Below are positions 1 to 8,660 of a stretch of 18,427 nt of DNA, piece after piece. The number at the start of each line of letters is the position of its first letter. Position 1 is the stretch's first letter. A model generated the notes under the pieces. The model was given only the letters and a program-made list of their open reading frames with translations. It searched no databases and was not told the DNA's origin. Source of the stretch: Chromera velia (lineage: Eukaryota; Sar; Chromeraceae); the NCBI GenBank assembly GCA_018398765.1, contig JAHBMJ010001599.1:10001-28427 (forward strand), read 5' to 3'. The translations under genes were made by a program, and so were the position numbers.

Positions 1-580
1 AAGGAGGAACCACTGGCAGGCTTGGGACCGTAATTAATCGTGCCAAGCAGCAGGTCTGGTTTTCTTTGGGCAGGATGAAAAGAAAGAAAAGACAGGAAGA
101 GAAAGGAAGAGATAAAGGAAGAGAGAGATATAAGAGAAAAAGAAAGGGTGGCGATGGATGGGGGGGTGAGGGTGCTCTACAGTGCCGCAGCGACTGGTGA
201 AACACCAGACTCAGTCGAATGGTTGGTCCAGGGCTGGACATGGTGCACAACAGACGGCTGAGAAGGGAGAGGCAGGAGAGACCTCGAACATGACAGCACC
301 GTCTCAGGCTTTCAGGTCATGAAGCGGGTGGGCTTCAAGGCAGTGATAGTCAGATGGAACTGTCATATGGAAGAGGTAGGGGTGAGGGGAAGAGGTATAG
401 TCAGGGAAGTAGATTTGATATCTTACACAACTGAAGTTTTTCTAGACTGCCCCAATGGAAGGAGGAGCAGATATGCATATGGGGTATGGGACTGACTCCG
501 GAGGAGTGTATCCCAGTGGATAGCCACAGCCCCGTGGTGGACGAAAGTCTACCGAGACCGAGACCGAGACTGAGACTAGG
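1..580. other. No gene seen; purine-rich, short GAGACC repeat
   Basis: I see no supportable exon here. 70-150 is purine-rich (AAAGAAAAGA-type sequence). 551-577 contains five GAGACC/GAGACT-like hexamers just before the satellite begins. The longest open frames are short and without recognisable content. Confidence 0.5.
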
Positions 581-1430
581 TAGAACTACCTTCACTTTAA
601 ATCTGAAAAAGTAAACATTCATAACTTTTGAACCAGAAGGAATTAGAAGCTGAAATTAAGACAGTAAGGCTTTCTTACATATACCTTTGATACTGCAAAC
701 ACGTTTTCCAATACTAGAAACAAAATGTGTTATATGATGTTATTGCTATACAGATTGAAAGAGAGGCTAGGATCACTAAGTCTGGCACTACGTAGAACTA
801 CCTTTACTTTGAATCTGAAAAAGTAAATATTCATAACTTTTGAACCAAAAGGAATTAGAAGCTGAAATTGAGATAGTAAAGCGCTTTTAAATACACCTTT
901 GATACTGTAAACAAGTTTTTCAATACTAAAAACAAAATGTGTTATATGATGTTATTATTATGCAGAATGAAAGTGAAGCTAGGATCACTTGGTAGAACTA
1001 CCTTCACTTTAAATCTGAAAAAGTAAATATTCATAACTTTTGAACCAAAAGGGATTAGAAGCTGAAATTAAGACAGTAAGGCTTTCTTATATATACTTTT
1101 GATACTGCAAACAGGTTTTCTAATACTAGAAAAAAATGTGTTATGTGATGTTATTGCTATGTATTGCTATGGAGATTGAAAGAGAGGCTAGGATCACTAG
1201 CTAGAACTACCTTTACTTTAAATCCGAAAAAATAAATATTCATAACTTTTGAACCAAAAGGAATTAGAAGCTGAAATTATAAGACAGTAAAGCGCTTTTA
1301 CATGCACCTTTGATACTGCATTGTATGTAACTGCAAACATGTTTTTCAAGACTAAAAACAAAATATGTTATGTGATGTTATTGCTATGCAGATTGAAAGA
1401 AAGGCTAGGATCACTAGGTAGAACTACCTT
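581..1430. repeat. AT-rich tandem satellite, about 209-bp units, dimeric order
   Basis: Four consecutive units start with TAGAACTACC at 581, 793, 993 and 1202, and the motif recurs at 1419 where the array decays. Unit lengths are 212, 200, 209 and 217. Shared landmarks are CATAACTTTTGAACC, GGAATTAGAAGCTGAAATT, ATACTGCAAAC, GTTATGTGATGTTATTGCTAT and GGCTAGGATCACT. Units 1 and 3 share AGTAAGGCTTTCTTA, while units 2 and 4 share AGTAAAGCGCTTTTA. The array is therefore an A-B-A-B dimer with a period near 410. Confidence 0.92.
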
Positions 1431-1626
1431 CATGGCAGGCATATCTCTTAAACCAAAAGGAGTAAAACAGTGATACTGGGGGTGATAAGATGTCCAACTT
1501 GTACCAATCGAAGACCTCCAAAAGCGCAAGGCCAGCGACTTTCCCTGTAAAACGCCCCCACTGCTTGTACCTCCATGTACCCTCAATTCACCTACATGGA
1601 GAAAGAAAAACAGATAGACACACACA

Positions 1627-1665
<39 letters not shown>

Positions 1666-1850
1666 TCATTCACTTACTCACTGACTCACTCACTCACTCA
1701 TGCATCTAATGCCGCACGCGCTACACCTATGCTGGTCCATGCTCTTAGCCTCCCCATCTCTAACGACAATGCACATGCAGCGACATAGCCGGGAATCTGA
1801 CTGACAGAGTTCTACAGTCAAACAATTTATGTGACTTGCCGAGCGACCAA
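1431..1850. repeat. CA and ACTC microsatellites with flanking unique DNA
   Basis: 1619-1661 is a CA dinucleotide tract with one T interruption, followed to about 1700 by ACTC/ATTC tetranucleotides. 1432-1560 on the minus strand is an open frame that could hold an exon (see findings), and the rest shows no gene. Confidence 0.85.
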
Positions 1851-2009
1851 CTGATTGACTGACTGACTGACTGACTGACTGATTGATTGACAGGCTGACT
1901 GACTTACTGACTGACTGACAGGCTGACTGACTGACTTACTGACTGACAGGCTGACTGTCTGGCTAGCTGGCTGGCTAACTGACAGGCTGATTAACTGACT
2001 GACTGACTA

Positions 2010-2055
<46 letters not shown>

Positions 2056-2206
2056 TGACTGACAGGCTGACTGACTGACTGACTGACTGACTGATTGACT
2101 GACTAACTGACTGATTGACAGGCTGACTGACAGGCTGATTGACTGATAGGCTGACTGACAGCCTGCGGCTGACTGACAGGCTGACTGACTGACTGACTGC
2201 TGCAGA
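1851..2206. repeat. Long imperfect GACT tetranucleotide tract
   Basis: About 350 bp of GACT with periodic variants (GATT, TACT, CAGG). On the plus strand the repeat contains TGA in every frame. On the minus strand AGTC contains no stop in any frame, which explains the open Val-Ser-Gln-Ser frames there. Those frames are not evidence for a gene. Confidence 0.95.
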
Positions 2207-2860
2207 CACATGCAGACATATGCATGCACGTATACATATAGGTGTACGCACGGTACGTCGCGAGGCAGTCCTGTACCCACATGAACTAAACTGCACTAGC
2301 TTAACAAACCAGTCTGTGTGTGGCCTTCCCTTTTCTCTTTAGTGTTCTTGTACAAAGTCACTGCCATTGGCTGCGCTCCACCGAAGCCTTTGAAGTGTCT
2401 TTGTGTATTTAGAATCAGCGTCTCTGATTCCAACCGCCCAATGGCACTCACCTCTACCTAAACCTCTACATAGTCCAGCCGTGCATCAGCATGGACTTCC
2501 ATTCCACGAGTTTTTCAGCTCGCCCTCCGCTCATACGAAGCAACATCAGTGCAGATTCAACGCTTCAGACCGCCCTAATCATCTGTTCCATCTCTCTTAA
2601 CCCACAGTGATAGTCTATCTGTCCCCAACGGGCTTTAACACTATATAATGTTCCAACCCCACAACGCCCCTTCTTCTGGCAGCTCCACAAAATATCATCA
2701 GTGCTCTTCTCAAGGACTTATTGAGCCAATTTTGTGTACAGACAGTCTATGTGTACTACATCGCCCTGCATGTTCGACACAAGACACTCCCACCTGCATG
2801 CATGCATGCATGCATGATCGAGCTGATTCACTGACCCCTTAATTCCAGGTTAATTATCGC
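2207..2860. other. No gene seen; TGCATGCA run
   Basis: Only short open frames without recognisable protein content. 2793-2816 is a run of GCAT tetranucleotides (alternating CATGCATG). Confidence 0.5.
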
Positions 2861-3008
2861 GCAACCAGCCCTCAATTATTTAGCTCGGTCGGCGGCCAGC
2901 CCTCGCGGCCAGCCCTTAATTTAGTTCGGTCAGCGGCCAGCCCTCGCGGCCAGCCCTCAATTTAGCTCAGTCGGCGGCCCAGCCAGCCTTCATNGGGGGG
3001 GGGGGGGG
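2861..3008. repeat. 41-bp GC-rich tandem repeat ending at N and a G run
   Basis: The landmark TAGCTCGGTC/TAGTTCGGTC/TAGCTCAGTC recurs at 2881, 2922 and 2963, a 41-bp period. Each is accompanied by CGGCCAGCCCT. The array stops at an ambiguous base at 2994 followed by 14 G, so the sequence there is not resolved. Confidence 0.85.
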
Positions 3009-3362
3009 CCTTTATAGCTTAATTAGAGGGCGGAGGGAAAAAGCCTCCATAGAGGGACCCCCCCTTTGACGGCGGAGGGAAAAAGCCTCCATGAAGGTGA
3101 CTTGGAGAGCGGAGGGAAGTGTCTGAAGGGGGGGGTACCCCCACCCCCCCAAATAAGGGGAGAGTGGAGGGGCCAAAAGCCCCTGAGGGGACCCCCCCTC
3201 CCCTTTTTCAGGATCACCTCTAGGGTGATCTTGCAGCCTCTGCATGCAACATCATGCACGCAACACAAAAATCTGGCGAGAGACTCACAGGAGAGTCAGG
3301 AGACAAGCCGAGATAGAATATATATATATATATATATATGTATATATTATTAATAATATATA
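3009..3362. repeat. G/C-homopolymer block, short duplication, TA microsatellite
   Basis: A 22-bp sequence beginning GGCGGAGGGAAAAAGCC occurs twice (about 3029 and 3070). Several runs of seven C or G follow at 3058-3200. 3212-3230 forms a hairpin with stem GATCACC / GGTGATC. 3319-3362 is a TA-rich microsatellite. Open frames on both strands here are low complexity and not called as genes. Confidence 0.75.
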
Positions 3363-3528
3363 AGGATCATAACTGTGCTTAGCGCTCCTAGTGGGTATCT
3401 CAGGTGCATGAGGGCAAGGCCTCCAATTATTTTCTTCTTAATGTGCTCTTGATATGCTGACTAAATCTTACTAAAAGCTGACGGACAGACTGACTAAGAG
3501 ATTTCTCCTTGAGTTCAGTCTGACGAAG
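3363..3528. other. Upstream flank of the 3529 gene
   Basis: Short unique stretch. It contains GCTGACTAAAT- and CTGAC-like sequences followed by TTTCTCCTTGAG, which could be a branch point and 3' splice site if 3529 lies inside an internal exon. Confidence 0.3.
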
Positions 3529-4692
3529 ATGTCTGGAATTGGCGAGAATGGGAGGGCTCGCTTGAAGAGCGAGCTGTCCCTTCTCCGCAAGATGGATTCT
3601 ATGTATAGGCAGAAGATTGACGCCATCGGCAAGATAAAGTATGCAACAATCACGCAACTGATCAAGATGGCTGAGGTCAGGTATTCATGGATATGCATGC
3701 CCAGGAAAAAAAGAGACGGATGCCCAGCAGGGCATCTCACTATAGTATCACATCTCCTGTGGCCCTTCTCCTTATCAGTCTACCTTTCTCCTTGAGCCCT
3801 CTTGTCGCCTCACTCGTTTTACATCCTCGTCTTTTATTCCCTTCCTCCCTTATTCTCTTGATTCTATTCAATTTGTTCTCATTCTGCGTTCTCCTTACCG
3901 ATTCTCTCTGCAGGCATGCAACCTTCAAAGGTTCTTGGAGTCCCTGCAAAGAAAACATGAAGGAGAGGAGGCTACACTTCCAAAAGATCATCAAGGCGAT
4001 GACCTAGGGCCTGGCACTTATATTGGGTTACAGGTTTCAACACCCCCTATACATAAGGGTATACCCCCTTGTAATGTTATCCTTACTTCAAAAGTGGTCC
4101 CAATCAATCAATCTCATCAGATTACGTCTAAAAATATTGAAAACATCTTCTGTTGATTGAGGTTACATGAAAAACTGACGAAAAACGATGTGTCCCTTTC
4201 ACTTTGTAGCCAAACCCTTTGTAACCTTGTAACCTGTAACCTAAAATGACCCTCTTCAAAAGTGATATAACCTTCGTCTACATGCATTTTAAAGTGTTTT
4301 TGAAGTGATTTGAAGAGTTTTTGAAAGCTGACTTTTTGGTTGGTTACGGACCTCAAGACCGCCTGTAACCTTGTAACCTGTAACCTTGCAAAGGGACATA
4401 TATAATAAGAGGTGTAACCTCATGTAACCATATAAGCTATACAGTAAAAGTGATTGATTTCGAAGTAACTCAACATGCTGGATCTCCAGCTTGTGTGAAA
4501 AGCTCGTCCAAATGTTTTTTGGTTTATTTTTTATGTTATTTTTGCACTTGTAACCCTATATGAGCCCAAAAGTGCCCCCCCCTAGGCGATGACAAAGAAG
4601 AAGAGGTGGGAGAAGATGAAGAAGGTGGACAGCAGGGAAGACGCGGAGAAGTCCTCGAGGGCGCTTTGGGGAGGAAAAGAAGGAGGACCTAG
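3529..4692 (+). CDS. Unrecognised spliced gene or remnant, acidic/helical product
   Basis: I do not recognise the product. Exon 1 (3529-3675, 49 codons from ATG) encodes a charged, probably helical segment and ends at GAG|GTCAGG. A 238-nt pyrimidine-rich intron follows, ending CTCTCTGCAG. Exon 2 (3914-3995) continues in phase with NLQRFLESLQRKHEGEE. The frame is then interrupted by a 582-bp element. If that element and one copy of its 8-bp duplication are removed as a GC-AG intron (3996-4585), exon 3 resumes exactly with a Glu/Asp-rich run and ends at TAG 4690, giving 111 residues. An alternative is a GT donor at 4034 with the same acceptor, giving a different, Lys-rich, also open exon 3. An in-frame TAA lies upstream near 3470, but exon 1 could also be internal, starting at an acceptor near 3515-3520. 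Exons 1 and 2 look real; expression and the 3' end are uncertain. Confidence 0.4.
4004..4585. mobile_element. Non-autonomous inverted-repeat element, introner-like, 8-bp TSD
   Basis: The 582-bp insert begins CTAGGG and ends CCCTAG. It is flanked on both sides by GCGATGAC (3996-4003 and 4586-4593), an 8-bp target-site duplication. The inverted ends continue imperfectly: both contain GGCACTT about 10 nt in and GGGTTACA further in, with a 10-nt indel between them. The interior carries clusters of GTAACC on one strand (about 4221-4242 and 4363-4386) and an inverted TGTCCCTTT / AAAGGGACA pair. No coding capacity is visible, so it is a MITE-sized element. An 8-bp duplication is the size made by hAT-type transposases, but the ends do not fix the family. 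It sits precisely in coding sequence and ends CCCCCCCCTAG, which can act as a 3' splice site. Confidence 0.75.
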
Positions 4693-5263
4693 AGGAGGAC
4701 AGTCAAATTGGTCAGCATCCTTTGTCTTGCCCTGCTTCACTCCATCCGTACTTCCCACGAGTTGAATCTAATTGAACCCGTCTCTTGACTTCCCAATGCA
4801 TGATCAAGCCTGCTTTTGCCAAAACACCTCCTCTAGCACCTCCTATTAGGAATGGAAGTGGGAGGTAATCAATATGCCAACTGCCTAAAACTTGTTTGTC
4901 AAAAAATGGTATCTCCAAATGAGCACTTGGTTCGCTCTATGAAACAGCTGTAATAGGATCACTACCAGAAACAAACATCTCTGAACCCGAGATGCTTGCC
5001 GAGGTATCCCTCCTTTCCCGCATGCGCGTGACTACAGGTGGACTACGACACCCGTGTGCGGCCTCATCAAACAGCACAGCTGCCAGTTAAGTCAACTGCT
5101 GTGCCTCCCACACTTTTTGTATGCCAGGGGATCTGTCTATCTGTCTCTGTATGTCTCTTTGCCCGTCTATCTATCAGCTGGTCTGCTGTTTTATATTCCT
5201 CTTTCTCTCTTTCCTTTCTCTTCGTTCTTTATCTTCTTTCCCTTTTGCTTGCTTACTTGTTTG

Positions 5264-5294
<31 letters not shown>

Positions 5295-5926
5295 TGTTTG
5301 TTAATCTGTTTGTTTTGTTGTTTGTTTAATTATTCTCCTTTTCTTCCTTCCTTTCTTCCTTCCTTTTTGTCTCCATCTGTCCTACTCTAGTCTGTTCCGT
5401 TGAAGTTCCCTCTCTCCTGACTCCCTACCCCCTCCACCCTCCCCGGGGCCTTGGCCTCTCCCCTTCACTCTCCCAGCTCCCTCCCCATCTCCCCCCTCGG
5501 GAAAATGCACAGACTATGACTGACTGCAATTGTTTGTGTTGCACTCGTTTGTTGGCACATGTATTTCTTGTGCCTACAGTAACCGCCTCTTTGCATAGAC
5601 ACAGGAGATCCCTGTGATCGTCAGCTTCAGGGGCCCCCCCATCATCCATCTAACTAGCATGGTGTATGGTCTCGGTGAAAGATTTAAGCAGGTCAGTCAC
5701 TAGGTGCCTTTCTATCTCTCTTTACCTTGCTGCTTTGTACGTTGCTTTGTACTTCCTTTCGATCCCTTTTCTATCATTCTCGATCGCTAAATGCACGCCA
5801 AGCTGGATTGAGGTGGAAGCTTCAACCACCTGTCGAGCAAGGAAATTAAAGTTTCATTTAACTGAGATGCGCTTCTGCCTTGAAGCTGCCCTTGAATCAA
5901 AACGGTGCTCTTGCTTTTCTTCTTGA
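4586..5926 (+). other. Candidate downstream exons of the 3529 gene
   Basis: Four further stretches have acceptor and donor dinucleotides with compatible phases. 4957-5003 encodes LPETNISEPEMLAE after phase 1. 5038-5085 follows, phase 0, after an intron of only 34 nt. 5605-5691 encodes 29 codons without a stop between ACACAG and CAG|GTCAGT, including MVYGLGERFKQ. 5813-5926 is phase 0 and runs to TGA. The extension of exon 3 to a donor at 4711 reads Glu/Asp-rich but in a frame shifted by one base from its beginning, near a GGGG run at about 4668-4671. So either this chain is interrupted by a frameshift or the model is wrong. 5605-5691 is the most exon-like piece. The intervening 5086-5604 is pyrimidine-rich with a CTTT microsatellite. 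No protein family is recognised. Confidence 0.25.
5263..5296. repeat. CTTT microsatellite inside a pyrimidine-rich tract
   Basis: Eight or so CTTT units within a strongly pyrimidine-rich region (5130-5500). The region lies in the putative intron 5086-5604. Open frames rich in Leu, Phe and Ser here are by-products of the repeat. Confidence 0.85.
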
Positions 5927-7430
5927 CGCTGCTCCTTTGTACGTGTGACTTTTTTCTTTCCTAGTCCTAAAAACATGATCATGGGACGACCTGCCTGCCT
6001 GTCTGCCTGGATGCAGAAGGACTCTCCTTAAGGAGACCAGTGAAGAGTGGCAGGAGGTGTAAGAGCAGGATCTAGGAGAAGCCACAAATGTATGCAGCTA
6101 GGAGATCTGCCATGAGAGAGGCTCATCAGGTGGTTGGCAAAGAAAGGAAGGAAATCGTGTGCATCGATCGATCATGCATCACTTCATTCAGGAATGACTC
6201 TGGCATGGCAATTCTTTTTTTGTGAATGAATGAAAGAGAGAGTGAGAGACATCTGGTAGGTAAAGAATCAATGAGTGCTCAATTGCATTCATGGACGCAT
6301 GTCAAGTACAAATGGACGGGAAAAGTAGCAATACAAGACAAGAATGCATGTCTGGTATTGGCCAGAAGGTGTTTTCTTTTCTCTGTATTGTTCTTTATGT
6401 TGTATTGCGTTCAAAGGGGGCGCGTGCAACTTTCTGTCGGACGACTGCACGAATATGAAAGAAAGGATGGATGTGAACAAAGGAATGAATGCACATGGTG
6501 GTTGCATGAGTCCTTTCAGACAGTTTCTCCTGGAAATGGTAAATCGGGAGAATATACGGTCATTCGCTGGACTGCTGCATGGCTTTGCTAGATAGATTCT
6601 TTTGTCGATCATTGATTCTCTCCCTTTTGCATGATCTCTTCTTGCCTGCTGATCTACCCCCCCTCACACTTGTATAGAAGTGTCCGATCGATTCTGTATG
6701 TGGGCCGGCTTATTTGCCGGCTGCTGCATCATCAATTCAGTCACTCCGTGCATGCATGGATCGATTGAGTTTTGAAACATCTTTTCAACTGATCGATCGA
6801 GTATGGTCAATGTTCGGCTCTGTATACATGGGTGCCGCTGAAGTACAGGGTGGCACGCATTCCTTTCCTTCCTGCGGTTTTCTTTTCAAAGTATTTATGA
6901 CAAAGACTGTATGCACGCAGCGGCACCAGCGTCAACAGCAATGTCCTGAGTTGACTGGAAGCACAGTCACCAGCTACGAGTCTAAATGCATGGTCAAAAT
7001 AAATGAGTGTGTGCATACTCTTCATGAATCATGAATATGGGTCTAATCCATCGGTCGATCAGAGATTTGGAGTTTATCTTGATCGGTGTGAATCGACTCG
7101 GATGTTCATATGCTTACATGCAGCTTGCTTTAGCTGGTAGACATGCACTGCAAATTCGTCTAGAAATCGATTCCTATTAGACTTTTTAATCTTAGGGTCA
7201 CTGGGTCTTTTATTCTTTTTTGATTACACATCGTTTGTATTCAAGTTATTCTCAGGCTATATGCATGTATTTTAATACATTATCAGTTTGTCCTATTATA
7301 CTAGTACCTATACTATCATACATTAAAAAATCTCTAATCTATTACTGAATACAAAGTTTTTCCTTATTTCGATCTATAACCAATCGTTCTAACAAAATTA
7401 ATGGCTGGAAGAGAACTTAGGCTAATAATG
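5927..7430. other. No supportable gene
   Basis: Open frames of up to 121 codons exist (for example 6226-6591) but show no family resemblance, repeats or convincing splice structure. Short palindromic clusters of ATCGATCG and TGCATGCATG occur at about 6165-6180, 6750-6800 and 7055-7065, and a GCCGGC pair lies at 6703-6721. 7150-7400 is AT-rich. Confidence 0.5.
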
Positions 7431-7740
7431 ACTCAGATTGATATGATGTACAGACTATATCATCGACGATTCATCGTTGGGTTAACTCGAAGGGGTACCT
7501 TCATAATAATTATGAAATCTCATAGTGACTTTGAAAGTTATAATCATTATGGGTGGAACCGTCAGTATCCTATAATCATTATGTCATTATATCATTTATA
7601 ATGGACATAATCATTATAAACAGAAATATTATTATCAATTTTGAATATGTTTAGAACCATCATTTTGATTATAATTTTATAATGATTAGCATATGAATAC
7701 GTACTCAGATAATCATTATATCATAATTCAGATAATGCTT
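7431..7740 (+). repeat. AATCATTA-rich dispersed element, copy 1
   Basis: AT-rich block with TATAATCATTATG at about 7540 and 7570 and many ATAATCATTAT variants on both strands. Its left flank holds GTAC, TATATCATC and GGGTTAA in that order. The same order appears in reverse complement at 11090-11275, so both belong to one repeat family. Confidence 0.65.
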
Positions 7741-7984
7741 ATGTTTGGTTTTGTTGTGTTTCTTTTTCCTGGAAACTGCGAAGGTTTACAGGCTGTGCGG
7801 GACTTAATGGAGACCACTGTGTCACTCATTATGCGATATCACAATTTATGAAAGGGTTTGAAGTGTCTTCCGAACACAAAGGCCCGACAGCCATCCGATA
7901 GCCGCCAGAGAAAACTCGCTGCAGGCAGGGGGGTTCTAGGGGGGGTTGGGTGTTAGGTGGGGGGAGAGAGAAGCATCTCCCGAA
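7741..7984. repeat. Two diverged copies of a short sequence
   Basis: TTCCGAACACAAAGGCCCGACAG...GCCGCCAGAGAAAA at 7867-7914 recurs as TCCCGAACGCAAAGGACCGACATG...GCCGCCAGAGAAGA at 7976-8016, a direct duplication about 109 bp apart. No gene is evident. Confidence 0.6.
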
Positions 7985-8655
7985 CGCAAAGGACCGACAT
8001 GCAGCCGCCAGAGAAGATGAAAAAAAGGAAGGGAAGAAGGAAACGAAGGAAGAAGGAAATGAAGGAAGAAAGGAGCGAAGGAAAGAAGGAAGGAAGGAAG
8101 GAAGGAAGGAAGGAAGAAAGGAAGGAAGGAAGGAAGGAAGAAAAGAGGGAGGGAGGGAAGGAAGGGAAGGAAGGAAGGAAGGAAGGAAGGAAGGAAAGAG
8201 GGAAGGAAGGAAGGAAGGAAGGAAGGAAGGAAAGAGGGAAGGAAAGAAGGAAGGAAGGAAGGAAGGAAGGAAGGAAGGAAAGGAGGAAGGGAGGAAGGGA
8301 GGAACGAAGGAAGGAAGGAAGGAAGGAAGGAAGGAAGAAAAGAGGGAGGGAGGGAAGGAAGGAAGGAAGGAAGGAAGGAAGGAAAGAGGGAAGGAAGGAA
8401 GGAAGGAAGGAAGGAAGGAAGGGAGGAAGGAAGGAAGGAAGGAAAGGAAGGAAAGGAAGGAAAGGAAGGAAAGGAAGGAAAGGAAGGAAAGGAAGGAAAG
8501 GAGGAAGGAAGGAAGGAAAGAAGGAAAGGGAAGGAAGGAAGGAAGGAAGGAAGGAAGAAAAGAGGGAGGGAGGGAAGGAAGGGAAGGAAGGAAGGAAGGG
8601 AGGAAGCAAGGAAGGAAGGAAGGAAGGAAGGAAGGAAAAAAGGAAGGGAAGGCAG
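7985..8655. repeat. GGAA purine microsatellite, about 660 bp
   Basis: Nearly pure A/G on the plus strand, dominated by GGAA with GGAAA and GGGA variants. The longer variant AAAAGAGGGAGGGAGGG recurs at about 8141, 8338 and 8558, and 8441-8505 is a GGAAAGGAA nonamer array. The long open frames through it on both strands are all low complexity (Lys-Glu-Gly-Arg or Phe-Leu-Pro-Ser) and are not called as genes. Confidence 0.97.
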
Positions 8656-8660
8656 CAAAG

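Noticed and set aside
1975-2296. Two overlapping minus-strand frames rich in Val-Ser-Gln
   Set aside because: They result from the stop-free strand of the GACT repeat and have no unique domain.
2793-2816. GCAT run as a regulatory palindrome cluster
   Set aside because: A simple tetranucleotide repeat with no gene near enough to regulate.
3012-3353. Gly/Pro-rich frames on both strands
   Set aside because: Driven by C/G homopolymer runs and a short duplication, with no family resemblance.
5605-5691. Assignment to glycoside hydrolase family 31 from VYGLGERF
   Set aside because: The motif resembles the family's GLGERF segment, but the residues before it do not fit and no other family motif is found nearby.
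6226-6591. 121-codon plus-strand frame as a gene
   Set aside because: No recognisable domain, unremarkable composition and overlapped by an equally long antisense frame.
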